This document shows, in pieces, positions 1-7,155 of a stretch of DNA of 64,000 nucleotides. The position numbers and the translations under genes are program-made. Every line of letters starts with the position of its first letter. Position 1 is the first letter of the stretch. The notes below the pieces were generated by a model that searched no databases, was not told the DNA's origin, and saw only the letters and a list, made by a program, of their open reading frames with translations. The DNA comes from Acidimicrobiia bacterium (GTDB lineage Bacteria > Actinomycetota > Acidimicrobiia > Spongiisociales > UBA5794): contig JASJDZ010000008.1 in the NCBI GenBank assembly GCA_030065575.1, positions 1-64,000 of the forward strand, given 5' to 3'.

Positions 1-27
1 CGACACGATCAACTTCCGCACACTCAC
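1..27 (-). CDS. N-terminal fragment of a leftward gene, possibly a RibD/DHFR-like reductase
   Basis: Only the first nine codons of this gene are in the window; the rest lies to the left. Reading leftward, a clear Shine-Dalgarno AAGGAG (39-34) sits 6 nt before a GTG at 27-25, and the following residues read MSVRKLIVS. An in-frame ATG at 48 would add seven residues but has no ribosome site. The RKLIVS start resembles dihydrofolate-reductase/RibD C-terminal family proteins, which often begin this way, but nine residues cannot prove the family. Confidence 0.35.
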
Positions 28-79
28 CGGTATCTCCTTCGCACTCATGAGACCCGACTCTCGTCGGATCACCGCTAGG

Positions 80-123
80 TGTTAGGGATGCCCCGCGACA
101 TGTGTAAGGGATGTGCTGCAACA
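80..123. repeat. Tandem 21-bp repeats resembling a solo IS481-type end
   Basis: Two 21-bp units, TGTTAGGGATGCCCCGCGACA at 80-100 (given here only as a form: TGT, then AGGGATG, ending ACA) and a second at 103-123, match at 16 of 21 positions with a 23-bp period. Both start TGT and end ACA and share AGGGATG. Tandem TGTTAGGGATG-like units are, from memory, typical of the ends of actinobacterial IS481-like elements. No transposase or opposite end is visible nearby, so this would be a remnant or a solo end. Confidence 0.4.
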
Positions 124-180
124 AGACAGTAGGCGCTGACCCGACGTTTCTACGCAAGAACCAGGAGGGGACCCGCCCTT

Positions 181-206
181 GCTTATCGAACATATGTTCG
201 ATAAGC
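181..206. promoter_or_regulatory. LexA (SOS) box within a 26-bp perfect palindrome, imuA promoter
   Basis: The core TCGAACATATGTTCGA (187-202) matches the actinobacterial LexA box TCGAAC-N4-GTTCGA. Dyad symmetry continues for five more bases on both sides, making 181-206 a perfect 26-bp palindrome. It ends 4 nt before the imuA GTG start at 211, so LexA bound here would cover the promoter and start region. The same 16-bp core precedes dnaE2 at 23384-23399. Confidence 0.93.
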
Positions 207-210
207 TGAT

Positions 211-879
211 GTGCCCGAGGGCGAGGCGGAGACGGTGGCGGATGCGGTACGGCTGGAGCAGTTCAAAGGCAACGTTGTCGCGCCTGCCGAGCTGCTATCG
301 CTGCAACCGGGACGGGTGACCGGTCTCGTCGGGCACCCCGGATTTGGTCTCACCAGGCTCGGTTTGACCATGCTGGCTTCCCGGGAGCAACTGGGCCCCG
401 TTGCCTATCTGGATGTCAGGGGCTGGCTGAGCCCGCCCGCTGCCTGGGAAGCAGGGGTATCGCCGGAAAGTCTGGTTGTTGTCAGGTGTGATGATCCGGT
501 GCGGTGGGCGCGGGTGGCCGCACATCTTCTAGAAGGGGTCAGCGCCGTCTACGCCGAGGTCCCTACCCGGATGAAACCCGCCCAGCTGCACAAACTGGTG
601 GCACTCGCCCGCAATCGGAAGACACCACTGGTGCTGCGACCGCTGCAGGGTGATCTTCCTAGTGGGATGGCCCATCTCCGTCTCGAAGCCCGGCGGGTGA
701 TCTGGGAAGGAGCCGGCTACGGGCATGGCAGGCTCACCACTCGCCGGCTGGTCTTTGCGGCATCGGGCAAGGCAATGCGGGGCATGGTCCGGCTCATCGA
801 GGTGGAGGACGATGGAACGAACGCTATGCGTTTGGTTTCCGGACTGGCCGCTGCGCCGTCCGGACGTGCCACCGGCTGA
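211..879 (+). CDS. imuA: ImuA-like SOS mutasome accessory protein (RecA-like)
   Basis: This 222-aa protein lies directly behind a LexA box and overlaps the start of imuB by 68 bp, the classic imuA-imuB arrangement. ImuA proteins are RecA-like accessory factors of the DnaE2/ImuB translesion mutasome and act at stalled replication forks. The RecA-type core is recognisable, but the Walker A position reads GHPGFGLT (residues 41-48) and lacks the lysine, so ATP hydrolysis is doubtful; this degeneration is common in ImuA-type proteins. The GTG at 211 was chosen because it is the first in-frame start after the operator; a GTG at 235 preceded by GGAG is an alternative. Assignment rests on context more than on sequence motifs. 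Confidence 0.8.
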   Translation: MPEGEAETVADAVRLEQFKGNVVAPAELLSLQPGRVTGLVGHPGFGLTRLGLTMLASREQLGPVAYLDVRGWLSPPAAWEAGVSPESLVVVRCDDPVRWARVAAHLLEGVSAVYAEVPTRMKPAQLHKLVALARNRKTPLVLRPLQGDLPSGMAHLRLEARRVIWEGAGYGHGRLTTRRLVFAASGKAMRGMVRLIEVEDDGTNAMRLVSGLAAAPSGRATG

Positions 880-2299
880 TCCCTGCCAAGCCGTCGATGA
901 CAACAACATCGTTGTTGCCGTCAACCGGGGGGCGGTTGTCGCCGGTATCCAGGTAGGAATGCGCCGTCGCGAAGCCGAGGCGGTATGCCCCACGGTGATG
1001 ACCATCGAGCACGATCCCGGGGCCGAAATGGCTCGCTTTGAGCGAGTGGCCGTTGCCGTAGAGACCCAGATCCCCCGTATCGAGGTGGTTGTTCCCGGGC
1101 TGATTCTGGCGCCGGTGACCGGTGCGGTGCGCTACTTCGGCGGAGAGGATCCGCTGATCGACCGCATCGCCAAAGAGATAGATGCGGTCACCGGGCCCGG
1201 GTTCCGTCTCGGTCTCGCTGCCGGCCCATTTGCGGCACGACGTGCTGCTGAGCTCGCCACCGATGGCGATCCCGTCCTCATTGTCGAGGACGATGATGCA
1301 TTCCGTGATTCCCTTGACGTAGCAACGCTGAATAGCGAAGACATGGCTGCGGTCTTCCGCTGGCTGGGGATCAGCACCCTGGGAGAGCTGGCTGCGTTGC
1401 CGCGGGAGGCTGTTGTTTCCCGCTTCGGCACCGATGGCCTCCGGGCGCACCGGCTGGCCTGCGGAGAGGATCGGGACACGAGTGATCGAGTCATTGCCGA
1501 TGACCTGAGCATCGAAGAACGGTTTGACCCGCCTCTGGAGAACCTGGAGCAGGTGGCTTTTGTCGCCCGGTCCATTGCCAACCAACTGTTGAGCGCCCCC
1601 GCCCTCGACGGGTCGATCCCGCATCGGATCGAGATCGAAGCCGAAGCGGCCGATGGAGCGGTGCGCACCCGCACCTGGCGCAGCGCAGATCCATTTGACG
1701 AGCGCATGCTGGGGGAGCGGGTGCGGTGGCAGCTGCAGGCCTGGCTGGATACGGCGCGGATGCGTAGCGGCCCCGGTATCCGTGGTGGTCTCATCCGATT
1801 GCGGATCATGCCGGCGGACCTATCCGACCGGGGACGGCAGCTGGCGCTCGACGAGGATGCGCAGTCGTCTGCTGAGGCGCAGCGAGCGTTTGCCCAGGCG
1901 CAAGCCATCGCCGGCAACGATGAGGTGCTGCAGGCGATTCCGCAAGGTGGTCGCGACCCGGGGGAGCGCGCTCTCTGGTATCGGTGGGGTGAGGCTCCGC
2001 CTGCCCCCGAGCGTGACCCGCGAGCCCCGTGGCCGGGGCAGATTCCCGCCCCGTTGCCGGCGCTGGTGCCTCCCGACCCCTATCCGCTGGAGGTCGAATG
2101 GGACGATGGCATCCCCACCAGAATCCGGTTGGGCAGTCGCTGGGTCGAGGTCCTGTCCTGGGCAGGTCCCTGGCGCAAGGTGGGGCGCTGGTGGGATGGG
2201 GAGCACCCGGCCGATCGCTACCAACTGGTTACCTCGGCCGGGGCATTCCTCTGTGCGGTCGTCTCGGGAAAGACCTACTTGACCGGTGTCTATGACTGA
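812..2299 (+). CDS. imuB: ImuB, catalytically inactive Y-family polymerase subunit
   Basis: This 495-aa protein is a DinB/UmuC-related protein that bridges DnaE2, the beta clamp and ImuA in SOS mutagenesis. It begins MERTLCVWFPDWPLRRP, and the start at 812 is supported by GGTGGAGG just upstream (801-808). An in-frame extension back to 725 lies wholly inside imuA and has shadow-like composition. The segment that carries the SxDE metal ligands in active Y-family polymerases reads PGLILAPVTG (about residues 95-104), so catalytic acidic residues are missing, as known for ImuB. The C-terminus ends LTGVYD, typical of the family. It shares the LexA-controlled promoter at 181-206. Confidence 0.93.
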   Translation: MERTLCVWFPDWPLRRPDVPPADPCQAVDDNNIVVAVNRGAVVAGIQVGMRRREAEAVCPTVMTIEHDPGAEMARFERVAVAVETQIPRIEVVVPGLILAPVTGAVRYFGGEDPLIDRIAKEIDAVTGPGFRLGLAAGPFAARRAAELATDGDPVLIVEDDDAFRDSLDVATLNSEDMAAVFRWLGISTLGELAALPREAVVSRFGTDGLRAHRLACGEDRDTSDRVIADDLSIEERFDPPLENLEQVAFVARSIANQLLSAPALDGSIPHRIEIEAEAADGAVRTRTWRSADPFDERMLGERVRWQLQAWLDTARMRSGPGIRGGLIRLRIMPADLSDRGRQLALDEDAQSSAEAQRAFAQAQAIAGNDEVLQAIPQGGRDPGERALWYRWGEAPPAPERDPRAPWPGQIPAPLPALVPPDPYPLEVEWDDGIPTRIRLGSRWVEVLSWAGPWRKVGRWWDGEHPADRYQLVTSAGAFLCAVVSGKTYLTGVYD

Positions 2300-2300
2300 G

Positions 2301-2339
2301 GCTGCTGCAAGCAGCATCGAGTTCGATGCAATCGAACTC
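2301..2339. terminator. Paired hairpins between convergent imuB and plsC
   Basis: Two adjacent hairpins fill the gap between the convergent stops. The first is GCTGC-TGCAA-GCAGC (2301-2315); the second has an 8-bp stem GAGTTCGA/TCGAACTC around TGCAA (2319-2339). Both use the same TGCAA loop. There is no T-run, so a bidirectional terminator is likely but unproven. Confidence 0.5.
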
Positions 2340-2341
2340 CA

Positions 2342-3088
2342 TTAGGACTTGGGCTGCTGCCCGTGGAACTCGTGGAATTGCTCGTCGATGGTGGCGTACA
2401 CCTGCGACCGCAACGAATCGATGTCCTTGACGGTGAGATCGGCGGTGAGGACAGGCTCGTGAATGACGACATTGGCATGACCCCGATAGAAGACCTTCGA
2501 TCCCGGCGGCCACACACTCCAGGTTCCATGCACGGTGACCGGCACGATCGGCAACCCGGTCGAAATCGCCATCCGAAAGGCGCCCTTCTTGAATGGGTGC
2601 AGCTCACCATCCCGACTGCGGGTACCTTCCGCGAAGACAATCAACGAGTATCCGTTCTCCTTGGCCCGAGCCACCCCCTCGTTGATCGCTGCATACGAGG
2701 AGGCGCCCGCCCCCCGGTCGATCTTGACCATGCCCCCTATGTGCAGTGCCTGCGCAAACACGGGGATCTTGTAGAGCTCCTTCTTGGCGAGATAGCGGAT
2801 CGGAGTGGGGATAGCCCGGAACAGCAGCGGGATGTCGAAGTTGGAAAGGTGGTTGGCGAGGAAGAAGTACTGAGTCCCCGGGTTGACGTTCTCAGTGCCT
2901 GTGACCGTGTAGGTCATCGGGGGAAGGAACAAGAAGACCCTGCTCCAGAGCTGGATGATCCATTCGCCGGCGCGGCGCAACCGCAGTGACATCATCAGAA
3001 TGAAAGAGGCGGAAATGAGGATCGTGAAGACAAAGAACAGCGGAACCGCGATCGCGGTCCGCGCGCCGGTCAGGGTCTTTTGCAGCAT
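2342..3088 (-). CDS. plsC: 1-acyl-sn-glycerol-3-phosphate acyltransferase family protein
   Basis: This 248-aa protein belongs to the PlsC acyltransferases, which transfer a fatty acyl group to lysophosphatidic acid at the inner membrane during phospholipid synthesis. A hydrophobic N-terminal segment (about residues 10-35) anchors it. The diagnostic motifs are NHLSNFD (79-85, the NHx4D catalytic motif) and FAEGTRS (152-158, phosphate binding), followed by a late PIVPVTVHG block. ATG at 3088 was taken; a GTG at 3106 would add six residues, and neither has a strong ribosome site. It is transcribed away from the glycosylase gene at 3130. Exact acyl acceptor cannot be told from sequence. Confidence 0.87.
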   Translation of the reverse strand: MLQKTLTGARTAIAVPLFFVFTILISASFILMMSLRLRRAGEWIIQLWSRVFLFLPPMTYTVTGTENVNPGTQYFFLANHLSNFDIPLLFRAIPTPIRYLAKKELYKIPVFAQALHIGGMVKIDRGAGASSYAAINEGVARAKENGYSLIVFAEGTRSRDGELHPFKKGAFRMAISTGLPIVPVTVHGTWSVWPPGSKVFYRGHANVVIHEPVLTADLTVKDIDSLRSQVYATIDEQFHEFHGQQPKS

Positions 3089-3129
3089 GGCGGTAGCGTA
3101 GTGCACGGCATCGCGCGGAGGGAGAACGA

Positions 3130-4311
3130 ATGCGGCAGTTGAGGCTCGATCAGGCGCGCCGGATCGCGGTCGCCGCGCAAGGATTTGCCGATCACCGTCC
3201 TCAGGGTCGGATTGATCGTCGTCACTTCCGCCGGGTCATCGACAAGATCGGTCTGCTCCAGCTCGACTCGGTCAATGTCCTGGAGCGTTCTCACTACCTA
3301 CCGATGTGGTCACGTCTGGGTGCCTACCGGAAGGACGCTCTTGACGAGTTCACTGCCCGCAGCGGCGAGATGTTCGAGTACTGGGGCCACGTCGCCTCGA
3401 TCCTCCCGGTAGAGACATACCCGCTCTTCCGGTGGCGCATGGACGCGATCACGCCGGGCCCGCGCACCCAAGCAATGCTTGACGATCATCCGGACTATCT
3501 CGAGTCGGTGCTTGCCGAAATCGCCGAGCACGGTCCGCTCACGGTTTCCCAGCTGTCCGACCCCGGGAGTCGAACCGGTCCCTGGTGGGGCCACGGGAAG
3601 GGCAAGGTGGCACTCGATTGGCTCTTCTCCAAGGGTCTGATCACGGCCTATCGCAACGGGAACTTCGGGCGTCTCTACGACCTGCCGGAGCGGGTGATTC
3701 CGGCGGAGCATCTGAACGCACCCGCCCTCAGCAAGGAGGATGCGTACCGCGAATTGCTTCTGCTCAGTGCGCGCCACCACGGTGTGGGCACCCTGGGTGA
3801 TCTTGCCGACTACTACCGGCTGAACAAGGTGCTAACACGGGAGGTAATGGCAGAGATCGTCACCTCCGGCGAGCTGGTCGAGGCCGAGGTTGAAGGCTGG
3901 GACCAGCCGGCAATCCTCGACCCGGCGGCAAGGCTGCCGCGTCGTGTCGACGGCGCAACCCTGCTTACACCGTTTGACCCGATTGTGTGGGAGCGGGATC
4001 GGGCTGAGCGGCTCTTCGAGTTCTTCTATCGCATCGAGATCTATGTGCCCGAACCCGATCGGGTCTATGGCTACTACGTGCTCCCGTTCCTGATGGGCGA
4101 CGCGCTTGTCGGCCGGGTCGATCTCAAGTCGGACCGGCGCAACGGTGTTCTGCTCGTCAAGGGCTCCTATCACGAGCCGGGGGCGGACCCGGACGAGGTC
4201 GCGGCGAAGCTTGGCCCCGAACTGCGGCAGATGAGCGAATGGCTTGGTCTTGGCGATGTCGACATTGCCGCCAACGGAAATCTGGCGGCGGCTCTCAGAT
4301 CAGTTGGCTAG
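3130..4311 (+). CDS. Winged-helix DNA glycosylase of the YcaQ/AlkX family
   Basis: This 393-aa protein matches the HTH_42 (AlkZ/YcaQ) family, whose members unhook DNA interstrand crosslinks or excise alkylated bases. The N-terminal winged-helix region contains QLD at residues 44-46 within LLQLDSVNVLERSHY; the Q-hydrophobic-D catalytic signature is the one reported for AlkX (E. coli YcaQ), as opposed to Q-x-Q or H-x-Q in AlkZ. The ATG at 3130 follows GGAGGGAGAACGA, a good ribosome site. The stop overlaps the convergent neighbour by 12 bp. Substrate is inferred from family only. It adds a second DNA-damage function close to the imuAB locus. Confidence 0.8.
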   Translation: MRQLRLDQARRIAVAAQGFADHRPQGRIDRRHFRRVIDKIGLLQLDSVNVLERSHYLPMWSRLGAYRKDALDEFTARSGEMFEYWGHVASILPVETYPLFRWRMDAITPGPRTQAMLDDHPDYLESVLAEIAEHGPLTVSQLSDPGSRTGPWWGHGKGKVALDWLFSKGLITAYRNGNFGRLYDLPERVIPAEHLNAPALSKEDAYRELLLLSARHHGVGTLGDLADYYRLNKVLTREVMAEIVTSGELVEAEVEGWDQPAILDPAARLPRRVDGATLLTPFDPIVWERDRAERLFEFFYRIEIYVPEPDRVYGYYVLPFLMGDALVGRVDLKSDRRNGVLLVKGSYHEPGADPDEVAAKLGPELRQMSEWLGLGDVDIAANGNLAAALRSVG

Positions 4312-5496
4312 CCCGTTCAGCAGAAACACCGCCGCGATCCGACTCTCGAGCGGGACCCGGAATTCAGCGCCGGTGTTCCAGTTCTTGAAAATGAGATCGT
4401 TGGATCCATCCTCTTGAAGCACAATGATCTGATCGTCCCAAACGAAACCGACCACTGATGCGGCAGCATCGATCGAGCTGAGACGGGTGGAACGCGAGAA
4501 GACCGTGCGCGCCAGGACGGAGGTGTGCCCGTCGGCCTGGATGGTGATGGCGAACACCCATTGCCCATCGGCGGTGATGTGGAAGTCGCCCGCCCCGATG
4601 TCCAGGCTGGGCAGGTCGGTTATTGCGCCGGAGCTATCGAAGAGGAAGGGGATAACCGCCTCGTCGTCCGGCGCCCCGAGCAGCAGTGTCCCCTCCACCG
4701 ATGCGTCGTAGAAGAGCGCGTCGGCCCGGCGGATTTCAAACCCGTCGGAGTCGAGTCCAACAGTGGTGCCGCCCGCGGTGGTGGCGAAGCCCCAGTCACC
4801 CCACGCCCGCAGGGTGTGGTTGCCTGCGACGGTGAACTCAACCAGCGGTTGGATAGCGGCGGCGCTCGCTCCGGTGAGGTCCGCCACCTGAATGATCGTG
4901 GTCCCCTCATCCTCGCCGCCGACATACGTACTCCAGGCGAACAGGCTCGGGTCTTCCGGGTGCCACGCTCCGCCGGTCACATCCTCCTGGATGTACACCG
5001 GACTCCCACCACGCGGATGGTCGATCACGACCGATCCCGACCTGACCTGGGTGTACACCGCAACCAGCGAGCCGTCGACGTTGTACTCAGCGCCTTGCGC
5101 TTGCGAGATCCTTGCGTTGTAGACGGGCGTCGCCGAATCGGGAGCCCACCAGCCAACGCTGGCCGAGGACGGATTGATGGCGACCAGCCGGAGCTCGCGG
5201 GCGACGATCGGGAGCATCTCGACGAGCTGGGGTGGAGGCGGGGGTCGCGTGGTGGTGGTAGTCGTCGTTTCCTGCTCGGCAAGCGTGGTCGGTGGTGCCG
5301 GTGTGCCGGCACCGACCGTATCGGGGTCACCTGCGCTTAGGCCGCGTGCAATCACGCCAAATGCGAGCGCTCCCAGGATGATCACAACCAGCGGCGCAAT
5401 GCGGCGCCGCGGCTCGACGGGACGTCGCGGCGCATCGCCGTCGAGATCATCGATAGGGAGCGGTCGAATCCTCGACCCAGAATCCCTTGCCTCCAT
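4300..5496 (-). CDS. Membrane-anchored protein with Thr/Pro linker and beta-propeller-like repeats
   Basis: I do not recognise this 398-aa protein as a named family. It has a short arginine-rich cytoplasmic N-terminus, one transmembrane segment (APLVVIILGALAFGVIARG, about residues 34-52), then a low-complexity TTTTTTTRPPPPP linker, so most of the chain should be outside the cytoplasm. The remainder has recurring beta-rich segments with W-P-D and S-LVAV elements, suggesting a WD40/TolB-like propeller. ATG at 5496 was chosen because TAGGGT (5510-5505) lies 8 nt upstream, fitting a leaderless start; ATG 5502 is possible. It is divergent from the folate cyclo-ligase gene. Confidence 0.6.
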   Translation of the reverse strand: MEARDSGSRIRPLPIDDLDGDAPRRPVEPRRRIAPLVVIILGALAFGVIARGLSAGDPDTVGAGTPAPPTTLAEQETTTTTTTRPPPPPQLVEMLPIVARELRLVAINPSSASVGWWAPDSATPVYNARISQAQGAEYNVDGSLVAVYTQVRSGSVVIDHPRGGSPVYIQEDVTGGAWHPEDPSLFAWSTYVGGEDEGTTIIQVADLTGASAAAIQPLVEFTVAGNHTLRAWGDWGFATTAGGTTVGLDSDGFEIRRADALFYDASVEGTLLLGAPDDEAVIPFLFDSSGAITDLPSLDIGAGDFHITADGQWVFAITIQADGHTSVLARTVFSRSTRLSSIDAAASVVGFVWDDQIIVLQEDGSNDLIFKNWNTGAEFRVPLESRIAAVFLLNGLAN

Positions 5497-5579
5497 TGGC
5501 ATTGACCCTACTCGGAGGTTGACCCTCCGTCGACGGATTCGGGTAGAGGACTATCGTGCGAAGCCGCAGAAGGGAGACG

Positions 5580-6149
5580 ATGGCGATGTTGCCCTCGCCG
5601 GAAGCTGGGAAGCAGGAGTGGCGCACCTGGGCGCGCCGGCAGCGCGAGGCCGTGGATTGGACTGTTGTGTCCGACGCCGTAGTGGCCGGCTTGAAGAGCT
5701 GGGTCGTGCCGGACAACTATCAGACCGTTCTCGTGTTCCTGCCCATGGCCGGCGAGGTCGACCTCAACGGCTTGCTCGAGGCCGATAGGGAGACCCGATT
5801 TGTCGCCACGCGCACCCCCGACAGTGGGGGAGATCTCAGCGTGCACGAACTAGGAGGGCCGCTCGAAGTGCATCGGCTGGGCTTCCTCCAGCCGCACGAG
5901 AGCGCACGCCGCGTCGGCCCGGACGAGATCGATATCGCCCTGATTCCGGGGCTGGCGTTCGACCTATACGGGAATCGACTTGGGCGCGGCGCCGGGTATT
6001 TCGATCGGCTCCTGCCCACAACGCGCCCCGGGGCCAAGCTGGTCGGGGTCGTGCCGGCCGATCTCGTCGTTGATCGCCTACCCGCCGATCCTCATGATGT
6101 GGCGATGGGCTATTTGGCCACCGATGAGGGTGTCATCGAGACGGCGTGA
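5580..6149 (+). CDS. 5-formyltetrahydrofolate cyclo-ligase
   Basis: This 189-aa protein is a 5-formyl-THF cyclo-ligase (MTHFS), which uses ATP to convert 5-formyl-THF into 5,10-methenyl-THF in cytoplasmic one-carbon metabolism. The family signature runs from GLAFDLYGNRLG into RGAGYFDR (residues 124-143), and length is typical. ATG at 5580 is preceded by AGGGAG with good spacing; the GTG at 5556 lacks a site. It ends 4 bp from the convergent thiQ stop. It appears to be a single-gene unit. Confidence 0.92.
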   Translation: MAMLPSPEAGKQEWRTWARRQREAVDWTVVSDAVVAGLKSWVVPDNYQTVLVFLPMAGEVDLNGLLEADRETRFVATRTPDSGGDLSVHELGGPLEVHRLGFLQPHESARRVGPDEIDIALIPGLAFDLYGNRLGRGAGYFDRLLPTTRPGAKLVGVVPADLVVDRLPADPHDVAMGYLATDEGVIETA

Positions 6150-6153
6150 GCAG

Positions 6154-7155
6154 CTAGTCGTCGACGGCTAAGATCTGCTGTGGCTCGATTCGGAACGAGA
6201 TTGGATCGCCGGGTGCGAACCGATGGGGGCTGGTGGCGCTGAGGGTGGCGGTCCCAATCTCGAACTCGGTGGTGTACCGGCCGCTGGCAAAGGCGCTCTT
6301 GGTCACCAGGCCGCGAAGAGGCCCGTCGGCGACGATGCGGATAGCTTGCGGCGGGACAACGACCAGCTGGGTTCCATCCGGCAACGCCACTTCGGTAGTC
6401 GCCCACCCAAAATCGGCCAATCCGTTGGTAACGACCGCCGGATGCGGCGATCCGAACCCCAGCATCCTGGCGACGAACTCATGGCGGGGGTCGTCCCACA
6501 GGTCTTGCGGCGCTCCCTGGCGAACAACGCTGCCCCGATCCATGACCACGACTGTGTCGGCCATCGCAAACGCCTCATCGCGGTCGTGGGTGACGTAGAG
6601 GGCGGTCACTTCGAGCTTGGCGAAGATCGAGTGCATTTCCGCCGTCAAATCCTCGCGCAGCGCTCGATCAAGTGCGCCTATTGGCTCATCGAGCAGGATC
6701 AATCGTGGCGATGGAGCCAGCGTGCGGGCCAGCGCCACTCGCTGCTGCTCTCCTCCTGAGAGCTCGTGAATGGGACGGTGCTCGTAGCCGGCGAGACCGA
6801 CCGTGTCGAGCACGTTACGGACGCGATCCTCCCGCCGTCGGCCATCAACCCCTTGCATCCGCAGCCCAAAGGCGACGTTGCCGCCGACCGAGAGATGGGG
6901 GAAGAGGGCGTAGTCCTGGAACATGAATCCGAAGCCACGCTCGTGGGGAGGAACCGCCTTCAGATTCCGTCCGTCCCAGGTGATCGTGCCACCGTCCAGA
7001 GGTTGGAGACCGGCCACGGCTCTGAGCAGCGTTGTTTTCCCGCACCCGGACGGCCCCATGACGGCCACCACTTCACCGTCGGGAACGTTCAGGTCGACGG
7101 AATCGAGCGCCACGGTCTCGCCGAACGCGACCGAGAGAAGCACGCACTGCAGCAT
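6154..7155 (-). CDS. thiQ: ABC transporter ATP-binding protein, probably thiamin importer ThiQ
   Basis: This 333-aa ATPase energises the importer encoded by the same operon. It has Walker A GPSGCGKT (34-41), Q-loop FMFQDYALFP, signature LSGGEQQRVALAR, Walker B LILLDEP and switch histidine in YVTHDRDEA, and then an OB-like regulatory C-terminus from about residue 240 that is longer than in short ThiQ proteins. It closely resembles the CysA/PotA/FbpC group, so thiamin specificity comes from the operon: it is the last gene after the TPP riboswitch, thiN, thiB and thiP. The start ATG shares one base with the thiP stop (TGATG), implying coupled translation. Confidence 0.83.
   Translation of the reverse strand: MLQCVLLSVAFGETVALDSVDLNVPDGEVVAVMGPSGCGKTTLLRAVAGLQPLDGGTITWDGRNLKAVPPHERGFGFMFQDYALFPHLSVGGNVAFGLRMQGVDGRRREDRVRNVLDTVGLAGYEHRPIHELSGGEQQRVALARTLAPSPRLILLDEPIGALDRALREDLTAEMHSIFAKLEVTALYVTHDRDEAFAMADTVVVMDRGSVVRQGAPQDLWDDPRHEFVARMLGFGSPHPAVVTNGLADFGWATTEVALPDGTQLVVVPPQAIRIVADGPLRGLVTKSAFASGRYTTEFEIGTATLSATSPHRFAPGDPISFRIEPQQILAVDD

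Noticed and set aside
725-811. 29-codon N-terminal extension of imuB
   Set aside because: It overlaps imuA completely, has shadow composition, and ATG 812 has its own ribosome site.
824-1917. Long minus-strand open frames across imuB
   Set aside because: Arg/Ser/Pro-rich composition typical of antisense of a G+C-rich gene; no domain; imuB is strongly supported on the other strand.
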